This document shows, one piece after another, positions 8,876-17,064 of a stretch of DNA of 64,000 bases (its first letter is position 1; every line of letters starts with the position of its first letter). The DNA lies in contig JAEOSF010000008.1 of assembly GCA_016840515.1 (NCBI GenBank), positions 22,335-86,334 on the forward strand, in the 5' to 3' direction. Under the pieces are notes generated by a model, which was given only the letters and a program-made list of their open reading frames with translations, searched no databases and was not told where the DNA came from. Both the position numbers and the translations under genes were made by a program. The DNA comes from Candidatus Borrarchaeum yapensis (GTDB lineage Archaea > Asgardarchaeota > Sifarchaeia > Borrarchaeales > Borrarchaeaceae).

Positions 8876-9433
8876 GTGAACAGATTGAAATTATTTGAAC
8901 TTGCAAAGCATGCAATTGAAATTATAAAGTCCGCAGGAGAAGAAGGCATCATCAATCTTGAATTAGCTAAAGAATTAGAAATGGCTAGACGTCGAATTTA
9001 TGATATTATCGCAATCTTGAAAGCCGCAAAACTAGTTAAAACAACACGTGAGAAAAAAGGCACCATGGTTACTTGGATTGGTTCAACTTCAGATTTACCT
9101 ATAATTGCACCATTATCTCAGACATCTTATATTTCTGAAGAACCAAATGAATTGATTAATGATCCCTATTCCTTCAAACAAACTTCAGAGTTTCATAATG
9201 CGAATGCAGTTCTATCTAAATCCTTAAATTATCCCTTTAATAGAGTCATAATCGATTCTCCTTGCCTTAAAATACGTACGACTTCAAAGATCACGCGAAT
9301 TAAGCCAATAGGCATTATGGAATTATTTGTTGAATGCGAAGAAGGTGATAGTCCAGGATTTATTATCGAAGCCCCCCAAGATGATAATCGCAAAGTAAAA
9401 GAAGCAGAACGTGCACTTGTAGATGTGCGCTAG
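8876..9433 (+). CDS. E2F/DP-like winged-helix protein
   Basis: About 185 residues. The first 70 form a winged helix whose recognition helix reads MARRRIYDIIAILKAAKLV followed by a wing KGTMVTWIG. This closely mirrors the E2F/DP signature RRRIYD(I/V)xNVLEa and the terminal WxG. The C-terminal 110 residues have no family I recognise and no cysteine cluster. A DNA-binding regulator is likely; any cell-cycle role is speculation. There is no Shine-Dalgarno; a TATA-like AGTATATTTTATATTG (8831-8846) suggests a leaderless start, either GTG 8876 or TTG 8861. It stands alone between the nucleotidyltransferase and an IS derivative. Confidence 0.7.
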   Translation: MNRLKLFELAKHAIEIIKSAGEEGIINLELAKELEMARRRIYDIIAILKAAKLVKTTREKKGTMVTWIGSTSDLPIIAPLSQTSYISEEPNELINDPYSFKQTSEFHNANAVLSKSLNYPFNRVIIDSPCLKIRTTSKITRIKPIGIMELFVECEEGDSPGFIIEAPQDDNRKVKEAERALVDVR

Positions 9434-9510
9434 TTAACAATTCAAAACCGAAAATAAATCTTTTTAATTGTCTGTATTAAAGACTTGGTTTTTTGTTTAT
9501 CATTTCTCCG

Positions 9511-9757
9511 CAAGAAGACCCCTCAACGTGTTGGGGGGATGAATTGCGTGTTTTACTTTATTCATTTTCACGATACTCCCTAACCTTTAAGTACGGTTTC
9601 GCAGAGATTGTACGTAGAATTGAGCTGAGGTAACACTCGCCAGTTCTCACATTCACATCACCTTCAGGGCAGGAACTGTCCGTTGAGCCTGTTTGACATG
9701 TCTCGTTGGGGAATGAGTGATTCAGGAAGCCATACAACTTGTTGAATGGTAGTTCAC
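9511..9757 (+). mobile_element. 247-bp deletion derivative of the tnpB element B (element C)
   Basis: The left end CAAGAAGACCCCTCAACG...GAATTGC (9511-9547) and the right end ...GGTAGTTCAC (9748-9757) match element B in inverse orientation. About 35 codons' worth of the tnpB 3' end is partly recognisable, ending SGQ-L-VEPV followed by TGA, as in the intact TnpB. Everything needed for protein function is gone. It is a miniature element (MITE-like) that keeps the structured ends and the putative omega-RNA region. Confidence 0.8.
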
Positions 9758-9835
9758 TCAATACAAAAGTATAATGTAATTCGTAGTTTAGTTTTCTAAA
9801 TGTAGAACCTAAAAAAGCTAATTTCAAAAATTCTA

Positions 9836-10213
9836 TTACTCTCTTTTTCTGATTGTAATATCCGTCCTACCAGTTTTGACATCCTTAAAATAGTCTAATC
9901 CCTCTAATATCTTGCCTATAACGTTTACTGGACTATATGGCTCAATCTTATCATAATAGACACAGACACTTTTCCCCAAGGGCCAATAAGCAATATCACC
10001 TTTATTAATTTCTTTTGTTGATTTTTCTAATCCTATTGTGCCAGGTATTCGAATAGCTGTCTGTGCATTTTTGTATACAGATGCTTTGTCTGTGTGAGGA
10101 AGGATGTCTAATATCGCTGCGTAAGTAAGAGGTGCCTTAATACGATATAATTCGCCAATCGCAGAATTCTCACCAATTTCAAAAATTATTTGCACCTTTG
10201 TAATCTCGCTCAT
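9836..10213 (-). CDS. Cyclophilin-like fold protein (COG2164/TM1367-type)
   Basis: 125 residues. The pattern IGELYRIKAPLTYAAILDILP, then INKGDIAYWPLGKSVCVYYD, then NVIGKILEGLDYFKDVK matches the archaeal/bacterial cyclophilin-like proteins of unknown function. These share the beta-barrel of cyclophilins without a proven prolyl-isomerase site. The start ATG at 10213 lies 24 bp from an IS605-like element, so its upstream region has been remodelled. Confidence 0.7.
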   Translation of the reverse strand: MSEITKVQIIFEIGENSAIGELYRIKAPLTYAAILDILPHTDKASVYKNAQTAIRIPGTIGLEKSTKEINKGDIAYWPLGKSVCVYYDKIEPYSPVNVIGKILEGLDYFKDVKTGRTDITIRKRE

Positions 10214-10237
10214 CTAAAACACCTCACTGATCCCCCT

Positions 10238-10567
10238 CAAGGAAGCCCCTGCCCTGTAGGGTGGGGAGGAATTGAGGGTGTGTTTCACTTGTACTAGGGT
10301 CTCTCCACTTTTAAATATATGTTCTGTGATAGAGGTACGTGGTCTCAAGGCACACCTCTCGGAGACGTGGAAACGGTTAATGACCTCAAGAGTGATGAGC
10401 AGTAAACTGGTAGAGCCCGACTCCATATGAGGATTACTGGGCGGGGGTCTGGTAAACGCCCCCATGATGTTGCGTGTGATGAGGTTGAACCTCCACCTCT
10501 CATAGAGGTAGAGGGCTGAGACCAAATACAGCTACAAGCCTCACTGCTTTAGCGTGAGGTAGTGTAC
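10238..10567 (+). mobile_element. Non-autonomous IS605-like element (element D)
   Basis: The left end CAAGGAAGCCCCTGCCC...GGGGAGGAATTG (10238-10276) fits the IS605 left-end hairpin pattern. The right end GCCTCACTGCTTTAGCGTGAGGTAGT is identical over 26 bases to the right end of the tnpB element at 12975-14426, so the same machinery probably mobilises both. A GTG-led frame at 10326 (VIEVRGLKAHLSETWKRLM) looks like a TnpB N-terminus and runs into stops. Probably an internally deleted tnpB element. Confidence 0.6.
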
Positions 10568-10682
10568 TTTGCGTATCATAAAAATGCTATTTTTTAATTT
10601 AAATAATAATATCCAATTTTTCTGAGTAGAAATTCAATAAGAAAAAACAAATGTTAGAATTGAGGGAGTTAAATGGATAGAT

Positions 10683-11360
10683 CTAATCAACAAATAATTC
10701 ACGAATTCTGTCTGTTAGACCAGTTGTATGGGCTTCCTTCTCTATCTTTCTAATGGCGCGGATAACTTGAATCTCATCGCCAGCCTCCTTACCTAAAATC
10801 CATATCCTGCCATTTTGACCAACAGCAATTCTTGCTTGAGTTTGCTCTTTAATCATGTTGATCATAGATCCTTTACGTCCAATCAGTCGAGGTATCTTTG
10901 ATGGAGGTATTTCAATTATTGTGCCACCTCTCAATTTTCCAAGGTCTCGGCCTTTTACTGTTAGCGCAGGATCTTGGAGTCGATCAAATGCGATTATTTT
11001 TGCGACAATGATGTCTCCTACGTCAAATATCTCCCTGAGGTCCGATTTTGATGCATTAAATGGTCTTCTTATAACATTTGAAATATGCAGAATGCCAGCG
11101 TAAGGTGAACAGATGTCCACATGCCACGAAGTTAGAGAAATATTATACACTTTGCCAATTACGATGTCATCTATATAGGGTATATACGATCCTGCTAAAG
11201 CAGTAACATAAATCGTCTTTCCTTTGAGTGCGGCTAATCCAATTAGGGATGCAATAATCTTACCATTTTCTCGATATGCCCCCTCGCCAGCCATAAAATC
11301 GCCTTCTGCGAGTAATTCACCTGGTACTACTAATTGCCGATTTTCAAAAAGTACTGACAT
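10683..11360 (-). CDS. rrp4: Exosome complex RNA-binding protein Rrp4
   Basis: 225 residues with the archaeal Rrp4 order: N-terminal strand domain (VVPGELLAEGDFMAGEGAY), S1 domain (GKVYNISLTSWHVDICSPYAGILHISNV) and KH domain (IPPSKIPRLIGRKGSMINMIKEQT with the GRKG loop). It forms the RNA-binding cap of the archaeal exosome, feeding RNA to Rrp41/Rrp42, which are not in this window. It follows SBDS by 17 bp on the same strand, the conserved psmA-sbds-rrp4 order. Confidence 0.95.
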   Translation of the reverse strand: MSVLFENRQLVVPGELLAEGDFMAGEGAYRENGKIIASLIGLAALKGKTIYVTALAGSYIPYIDDIVIGKVYNISLTSWHVDICSPYAGILHISNVIRRPFNASKSDLREIFDVGDIIVAKIIAFDRLQDPALTVKGRDLGKLRGGTIIEIPPSKIPRLIGRKGSMINMIKEQTQARIAVGQNGRIWILGKEAGDEIQVIRAIRKIEKEAHTTGLTDRIRELFVD

Positions 11361-11377
11361 AATTTAAAGACCTTCTC

Positions 11378-12106
11378 TTATTTTTTATCCTCTAATATTT
11401 TTATTTGAGCCCGACCTTTCGTAAGATGGTTGATTTCATCCTTAAGTGCGCTCTGAAGTCCCGCTGGGATATCAATAATCGCAACCCAACTCCCATCATT
11501 TTGCCATTCATCTTTTTTAATAGTTCCAAATCGAGATATAATACCGTAACCTTTTCCTGTGAACTCAGCAGGAATTTTAACTGCAACTTGAAGTTTTTCC
11601 ATTCGAATCGGGATCTGTGCTGAGATTTCTTTAACGATTCTTTTTGCTTGAACTTCAACTTCCTGAAATGGATCTATTGACACTTTTACCTCATCTATAG
11701 CACGTTCGATTCGTGAAGGAGGATGTGGAAGCTTAGTTTGCGGATTTATACTGTTTCTGACGATATAATCTATAACTTGGATCCTTTTCTCTTCTAGCAT
11801 CCGTTTTCGTTGCTCTGAAGTTAGATGGATTTCACCATCAGTTAAAACAGTTTTTGCAATTTCGAAAGGATCATTAGTTTCGAATATTTCCTGCAATTTT
11901 TCTTCAGATGCCTTTAGCCCTTTATGAACGTCTTCGAAAATAATATCTCCCTCAAGGATTTCACGAATATCTATATCCTTTCCTGATCTGTAATCCTGAG
12001 CTAAATCAGGATCTACTAATATTTCAAATCGTTCTCCATGAGTTATTAGTCGTGCTACAACTAAGTCTCCCCATTCAGGAATACGTGTATCTCCGCGAAG
12101 TCCCAT
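11378..12106 (-). CDS. sdo1: Ribosome maturation protein SBDS (Sdo1)
   Basis: 242 residues, the archaeal three-domain length. The N-terminal FYSH domain contains DIDIREILEGDIIFEDVHKG; the central helical domain contains TSEQRKRMLEEKRIQVIDYIVRNSINPQTKLPHPPSRIE; and the C-terminal ferredoxin-like domain ends in TKGRAQIKILEDKK. In eukaryotes SBDS helps release Tif6/eIF6 from the large subunit; archaeal homologues are thought to act in ribosome maturation. It lies between psmA and rrp4 in one operon. Confidence 0.95.
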   Translation of the reverse strand: MGLRGDTRIPEWGDLVVARLITHGERFEILVDPDLAQDYRSGKDIDIREILEGDIIFEDVHKGLKASEEKLQEIFETNDPFEIAKTVLTDGEIHLTSEQRKRMLEEKRIQVIDYIVRNSINPQTKLPHPPSRIERAIDEVKVSIDPFQEVEVQAKRIVKEISAQIPIRMEKLQVAVKIPAEFTGKGYGIISRFGTIKKDEWQNDGSWVAIIDIPAGLQSALKDEINHLTKGRAQIKILEDKK

Positions 12107-12115
12107 AAAAACAGC

Positions 12116-12835
12116 CTACATACGCTCTATATATTTGGTAATCTCCTCGTCAGAAACCTTCTTAAGTTTCTTATCAGCTTCATTAATTATAGAAATTTCA
12201 ACCTTGGTTGAATCTAGTTCAGCTTCAATAACCTGTTTTAACGCATTTAATGCTAATAATATCATACCATCCATATCTAAAGTAGATTCATATCCTTGTT
12301 CCAAAACTTCTGTAACTGTTTGTGCCCCAGCGCCGATTACAGCCGCTCGATGCCCCCAATAAGTTCCACTTGGGTCAGTCATGAATAGATGCGATCCCGT
12401 ATCATCACAACCAGCAATAAGCAATTTTACACCAAATGGTCTCACACCTGCGTGTTGTGTGTAAAGTTGTTTTAAATCACCGATTTTCCTTGTTAACACT
12501 TCAACAGTAATTGGTTCGTCATAAGTAAGCTTATTAATTTGAGAGTTAATTCGCGCTTGATTGATTAAGATCCGTGCATCTGCTGTCAGGCCAGCTATAG
12601 CTGCACCAATATGCTCATCGATTTTAAAAATTTTTTCTATGCTATCTGCTTCTACAAGTTTACTGAGAATGCGTTTTTCAACCGCTAAAACAACACCTGC
12701 TCCATCCACCTTAATTCCAATAGCAGTCGTGCCTCGTCTTACTGCCTCTATTGCATATTCAACTTGGAATAATCTTCCATCTGGAGAAAATATTGTGATT
12801 GCACGGTCATATCCCAATCCTGGTGCGGCAAACAT
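12116..12835 (-). CDS. psmA: 20S proteasome alpha subunit
   Basis: 239 residues. The alpha signature YDRAITIFSPDGRLFQVEYAIEAVRRGTTAIGIK is complete, and the N-terminal MFAAPGLGYDRA gate segment (YDR) is present. Alpha rings gate entry to the proteolytic chamber and bind AAA unfoldases. First gene of psmA-sbds-rrp4, with 9 bp to sbds. Proteasome presence alongside the ubiquitin-like genes at 40-41 kb is relevant, but no proteasome beta or PAN gene is in the window. Confidence 0.95.
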   Translation of the reverse strand: MFAAPGLGYDRAITIFSPDGRLFQVEYAIEAVRRGTTAIGIKVDGAGVVLAVEKRILSKLVEADSIEKIFKIDEHIGAAIAGLTADARILINQARINSQINKLTYDEPITVEVLTRKIGDLKQLYTQHAGVRPFGVKLLIAGCDDTGSHLFMTDPSGTYWGHRAAVIGAGAQTVTEVLEQGYESTLDMDGMILLALNALKQVIEAELDSTKVEISIINEADKKLKKVSDEEITKYIERM

Positions 12836-12974
12836 GTTTAAACCTCCATAAATCAGAGTGAACCTTATTTATATATAAAAATGTGTGAAATCAAAACTAC
12901 AAAGCGTCTTTTATATCTTTCACAAAGCGCCGTTAAAAGGCTTTTCATATATTCATTAAGACCTATCAGATAAA

Positions 12975-13120
12975 GTGAACTACCTCACGCTAAAGCAGTG
13001 AGGCTTCCTGTTTCTGCGACCATACTTGCGTCGATGTAGGCTATCTGATTCAGATAGTCCAACGTTAACGTAGAGGTATTAGTCTCCGCAGGCGTGACTT
13101 CGGTAGATCCCCTACCTAGG
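12975..13120 (-). ncRNA. Putative omega (re)RNA of the second tnpB element
   Basis: The 3' end of this tnpB, including its stop codon, lies within the right-end hairpin, which is repeated base for base in element D at 10538-10563. By analogy with studied TnpB systems an omega RNA should span this region and take its guide from the flank beyond GTAGTTCAC (upstream of psmA). Limits are approximate and there is no direct proof of transcription. Confidence 0.35.
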
Positions 13121-14256
13121 ATTCTATGACCTTCGTGTTCTAGCACACAACTGCTGTTATAATCACGATCTATCACCAGACCGCAATGATGACACACATA
13201 GGTACGTTCTTCTAAACTCATGGCGCGCTGATGACCGCAACGCGAACAGGTCTTTGTGGAGGGGAAGAAACGGTCAATTTCCACCGGTGTTTGCACCTTG
13301 ACTTCAAGCATGCGGATGATTCCACCCAGGCTGGTTGACAGCATTCTGCTACCCCACAGGCGTTGCCAGGCGCCTAGATTCTCAGTTTGATAGCAAACCA
13401 TTTGAAAATTGGTGTGTAAGAAATGAACGAGTTTATTGCGGATGTCTCGTTTAATATTGGTGGTTTTGGCGTAGGCTTTGAGCAACTTATAGAGCGTTTT
13501 CCACCAATTCTTGCTGCGATACTGTTTACGACTTAACTTCTTGCACAACTGCTTTATATGGCGCGTAACTGGTACCGTGTATTGTATACGTACCCCGTTT
13601 GACAGCGATAACTGATGCTTTACCCCAAAATCAATACCAATTGATTTGGCAGGCGCTACCATCGCTGGTTTGCGTTCTCGTGAGGTATAAGTAGTTATGG
13701 CCACGTAATACTCACCATGCTGGTGAAGGAGCGTAGCATTGGCACACTCACAATCAGATGACAGTTGTTCCAGACCGTTGACACGCAATTTTTGCGGTAT
13801 CATTTGAATGTGCAAGTACTTCCTGTTGATGAGCTTGTAGGTATTGCCGTATTGCTTGAGCGGGATAGAATTCACATACGACTTAAACTTCAACCGCCCC
13901 ACTGTGTGACCCTTGGCTTTTACACAGGCTAAGCCACGAATATTCTGTTGGGTGCGCGTTATGATGCTCTGGCGCATGTGTGACGATAAATGCCTCAATT
14001 GACGCTGTTCAAACCGGTCTTTAACCTTCACCGGCACGGCTGTTATTTTATCATCGATAGAAAACACGTTAGGATGTCCAACACAATAATTGTACAGCCA
14101 TTTCGCCTCCAAAAATAAGAGCCTTAAGCGAGCTAACGAGTCGTGGTTTAAATGTGAGCGGTCTAGCTTCACCGTATACACCCGGCACTTCATGTGTTTA
14201 CGACGCGCCTTAGTGTCCTTCAAGGTAGCTTTGATCTGTTGGTTCTTTGTTAACAT
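12985..14256 (-). CDS. tnpB: TnpB, RNA-guided RuvC-like nuclease (second subgroup)
   Basis: About 423 residues. RuvC sites are GIDFGVKHQLSLSNG (Asp), CYQTENLGAWQR (Glu) and VIDRDYNSSCVLEHEG (Asp). The zinc finger is CSRCG...CHHCG. The N-terminal ECR-YTVKLDRSHL style and the length set it apart from the TnpB at 2343-3503. All catalytic residues are present, so it looks functional. ATG 14256 is preferred to the upstream GTG 14274. The C-terminus runs into the element's right-end hairpin. Confidence 0.88.
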   Translation of the reverse strand: MLTKNQQIKATLKDTKARRKHMKCRVYTVKLDRSHLNHDSLARLRLLFLEAKWLYNYCVGHPNVFSIDDKITAVPVKVKDRFEQRQLRHLSSHMRQSIITRTQQNIRGLACVKAKGHTVGRLKFKSYVNSIPLKQYGNTYKLINRKYLHIQMIPQKLRVNGLEQLSSDCECANATLLHQHGEYYVAITTYTSRERKPAMVAPAKSIGIDFGVKHQLSLSNGVRIQYTVPVTRHIKQLCKKLSRKQYRSKNWWKTLYKLLKAYAKTTNIKRDIRNKLVHFLHTNFQMVCYQTENLGAWQRLWGSRMLSTSLGGIIRMLEVKVQTPVEIDRFFPSTKTCSRCGHQRAMSLEERTYVCHHCGLVIDRDYNSSCVLEHEGHRILGRGSTEVTPAETNTSTLTLDYLNQIAYIDASMVAETGSLTALA

Positions 14257-14589
14257 AGCAAGAGTGCTCCACACAACTTACAATAACTCGTTACTAAGTT
14301 ACAATACACTTTCTCACTGTTTGTACTCCGTCCTTGTTTATAAACTCAGCAAAAAGTATCACAAAGTTAAAAAATGTCCTATCCTGACACAATTCATCCC
14401 CAGGCTAAAGCAATGGGGCTTTCTTGTGTCATCTAAAGTAACACAAGTCACCATAAACTAAAACTATGTAACCACATATCTGATCTTCTTATCTCTTTTA
14501 TGTTTCATGTTTCTATCTTCTAGGAGTTAAATAGTTAATTAGAAAAGTTTATGAAGTCAAATTGTTTGCTATTTAGAGGAGGTTATCTA

Positions 14590-14892
14590 ATGGGTAAAGG
14601 ACAAAAGAAAAAACCAATAGCTAAAGCTGATAAGAAAAAATGGGGCGAGAAAGCACCGAAGGCTATAGAAAAAACAAAACGTTCAATACACCTTGATGCT
14701 GATTTAATTAAATCTATAAAAGCCGAATTACCAAAACTAAAATATATTTCACCAACTTTAATTGCCGAAAAATATGGTATGAGAGTAAGTACCGCGAAGG
14801 TCATGTTAGAAGAACTTCGTTCGGAAAAACTGATAGAAGAAGTAGCCCATACACCAAGAATTACGGTCTTTAAGCCAGTAATTGCTGTTTAA
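14590..14892 (+). CDS. rps25e: 30S ribosomal protein S25e
   Basis: 100 residues with a lysine-rich N-terminus (MGKGQKKKPIAKADKKKWG) and the winged-helix core PKLKYISPTLIAEKYGMRVSTAKVMLEEL typical of S25e. This protein is found in eukaryotes and some archaea only. The ATG at 14590 sits behind GAGGAGG; an in-frame ATG at 14551 lies before that Shine-Dalgarno and is rejected. The tnpB element F ends about 160 bp upstream, so its promoter is in the short remaining gap. Confidence 0.93.
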   Translation: MGKGQKKKPIAKADKKKWGEKAPKAIEKTKRSIHLDADLIKSIKAELPKLKYISPTLIAEKYGMRVSTAKVMLEELRSEKLIEEVAHTPRITVFKPVIAV

Positions 14893-15250
14893 TCCTGTAA
14901 TAACTTACTCTCTTATTTATTCTTGACTGCTTTTATGAGATCGTAAAGAAGCTTAAAATAGGAGTATAAAAACATCCAGTTATTAGCATCGATCTGGAAC
15001 AATGAACATTGAGAATTTGGAAGTTGGCCATATTCTCCCCATAGAATAGTTTTGAATTTCTTTACTCAGAATGGTAAATTTATTGAGAATCTACCTTATT
15101 TTTTTTGGTACAGTTAGCTGCATTCATTGCTGAGATTGACATATAATAGATGAAATTGGTATTATTGGGGCGTTTTCTAACTGTTTGCTAAAATCCTAGA
15201 ACCAAAAAAAACATAAAACAGGGATGCGCCATAAAAAAGGAGGGACTCAA
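14893..15250. other. Intergenic region, no gene seen
   Basis: 358 bp of AT-rich DNA between S25e and the next gene. No open frame with a Shine-Dalgarno and no convincing box C/D or other RNA signature was seen. It presumably holds the promoter of the following gene. Confidence 0.3.
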
Positions 15251-16165
15251 TTGCCTAGGGCGAAGAAAAAGAAAAAAAAGACAACCCAAAAAAAGGTGAC
15301 TGAAGATAAAATCTCCGTAAATGCCCAAATACTAGAGAAATTAATTGATGGCGTACAACTAGGCGATTTGCAGCAATTGATTAAATCATGGGGCTATAAT
15401 ATAAAAGAAAATGAAGGATTAAAGCATAATATCGATCTTTTAAAAGCATTAAATATAAACGCTTTTTCAAGAAGTCAGTTCGCTGATCTTTGGGCTTTAA
15501 AAGCACTTAAAAGCAAAATTTGGAAAAAATACAAGGTGGTTGATCCTCTTCCTTCCAGATTAGGCTTAACAACCCTAAAAAAAGGATTAAAAACTGCGCT
15601 TAATTCAGAAGACTTAGATAAAAAATATATTCCAAAGGTCTTCAAACTAAATCCCAATCTGTTTCATATCGTTTTTGAATTTATTGATAAGCCCTTCCTA
15701 GTAGAAAATGAAAGCGCATTCTCATACCAACTAATTAAACCTATTACACGCATTTCTAGCATTTTAGATCGTAGTGAAGATATGGTTTATATTGAAACCA
15801 GTGATGGAAAAAATCTAGTTGATCCCAAAAACTTCGAAATTCTTGAAAATGCCCTGAAAAAAACTCTTAAAACATCATTTGAACGTGCTAAAGTCAGGCC
15901 TTTTGAATTAAAAGAAATTGCGGATAAAAGCTCAAAAAGTTGGAAAAAAGTTGTTTTTGTTACTCCTAGGGAAATTAGCGGTATTGAAGGAGTAGATCGA
16001 ATAACGGTCGAAGGCAAGGATGTAGTTTTTGGTCTCAAAGACATTGCAAGTCGCCACGAGGTTAATTTGGAGAAAGTTGGCGCATGGTCAATTATTGAGA
16101 ATGACGAATTCTTGTTATCGTTAGATGGTAGAGTAAAAAAGTTGTCCTTATTCAATAAGGAATAA
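15251..16165 (+). CDS. Uncharacterised protein with lysine-rich N-terminus
   Basis: About 304 residues; I do not recognise the family. The first 20 residues are almost all lysine and arginine (PRAKKKKKKTTQKK), suggesting nucleic-acid or ribosome contact. The rest is a soluble alpha/beta protein without cysteine motifs or membrane segments. The TTG at 15251 is chosen because AAGGAGGG ends six bases before it; the in-frame ATG at 15224 lies upstream of that Shine-Dalgarno. It converges on trmI with 26 bp between them. Context (S25e, TrmI) hints at translation. Confidence 0.6.
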   Translation: MPRAKKKKKKTTQKKVTEDKISVNAQILEKLIDGVQLGDLQQLIKSWGYNIKENEGLKHNIDLLKALNINAFSRSQFADLWALKALKSKIWKKYKVVDPLPSRLGLTTLKKGLKTALNSEDLDKKYIPKVFKLNPNLFHIVFEFIDKPFLVENESAFSYQLIKPITRISSILDRSEDMVYIETSDGKNLVDPKNFEILENALKKTLKTSFERAKVRPFELKEIADKSSKSWKKVVFVTPREISGIEGVDRITVEGKDVVFGLKDIASRHEVNLEKVGAWSIIENDEFLLSLDGRVKKLSLFNKE

Positions 16166-16191
16166 GTAGAAATACATGATTTTAATTTCAT

Positions 16192-16992
16192 TCAAGTTAT
16201 TAACTGAGCCGCAGTTTTTCGTGCAAAAGTCAAATATCCCGTATGGTGAGATATAAATTTATTAGGACGTGTAGCACCTTCTTTTGTTTTAATTTCTCTA
16301 GAAAAACATTCAATTGTCTGTATATCATAGAAATTTTCTTCATCAAGTTTGCTAACGGTTTTTTCTATCTGATTGAATGTTGGGCTAAAAGAGACAAAAT
16401 AACCCCCATCTTTAAGAGCATGCTTTGCAGTTTGAACAACTAACCAAGGAGTATCAAGATCAATTACAACAGCATCAACGTTTTTTTCCTCGATTCCTTC
16501 CATTACATCTTGATTATATTGAACAACACAATCACACACTTTTGCTTTTGCAATATTTTCACTTGAAATCTTAAAAAAATCTTCTCTTTTTTCGTAAGTG
16601 AATATTTTTCCATTTGGACGCACATAATATGCCAAAACAGACGTGAGGGCACCGCTGCCAGTTCCTGCTTCTACCACACGACTGCCAGGACCTATTCCTG
16701 TCATCATCAAAATGAGTCCAATGTCTTTTGGATACATTACCTGAGTTGGACGCCGAAACTTATGAATATAATCAAAAGGAACGGGTTGGAAGATCCAGCA
16801 TTGTTTATCTTTTGAGGTCATAATTGGAGAACCGTAGGGCTTTCCAACCACATTTCCGATGTTGATAATGCCAATATGTGTATGAAACTCTTTGTTTTCC
16901 TCAACCTTTACAAGCCAACGTTTTTTCCTTCCATGCATTAGCAAAATGTAATCTCCCAGTTTTATTGTATTCTGTGACACACTTCTCACCAT
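16192..16992 (-). CDS. trmI: tRNA (adenine-N1)-methyltransferase TrmI
   Basis: 266 residues. An N-terminal small beta domain (GDYILLMHGRKKRWLVKV) is followed by a Rossmann methyltransferase with the SAM motif VVEAGTGSGALTSVLAYYV and acidic loop FTYEKRED, then VDAVVIDLDTPWLVV and the terminal HTGYLTFARK. Archaeal TrmI methylates N1 of A57 and A58 in the T-loop of tRNA. It appears single on its strand. Confidence 0.93.
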   Translation of the reverse strand: MVRSVSQNTIKLGDYILLMHGRKKRWLVKVEENKEFHTHIGIINIGNVVGKPYGSPIMTSKDKQCWIFQPVPFDYIHKFRRPTQVMYPKDIGLILMMTGIGPGSRVVEAGTGSGALTSVLAYYVRPNGKIFTYEKREDFFKISSENIAKAKVCDCVVQYNQDVMEGIEEKNVDAVVIDLDTPWLVVQTAKHALKDGGYFVSFSPTFNQIEKTVSKLDEENFYDIQTIECFSREIKTKEGATRPNKFISHHTGYLTFARKTAAQLIT

Positions 16993-17064
16993 ACTTAATT
17001 TATTGTTAAAAGGAAATGGCTTTATAAAAAATAAGAAAAAATCAAATATTATAAATTCGAATGA

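Larger units (their letters stand above)
12975..14426 (-). mobile_element. IS200/IS605-group element carrying tnpB only (element F)
   Basis: The right end GTGAACTACC plus a perfect 6-bp hairpin (CCTCAC/GTGAGG) starts at 12975. The left end is the hairpin CAATTCATCCCC...GGGGCTTTCTTG (14390-14426), extended by GACACAA/TTGTGTC outer arms to 14430. It contains one minus-strand tnpB of a different subgroup from the first, and no tnpA. It lies between psmA and the S25e gene. Element D shares its right end exactly. Confidence 0.8.

Noticed and set aside
9558..9827. Minus-strand frame of 89 codons
   Set aside because: It overlaps miniature element C and reads across its right end; no family features.
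10214..10525. Minus-strand frame of 103 codons
   Set aside because: It lies wholly within IS-derived element D, has no Shine-Dalgarno and no recognisable protein features.
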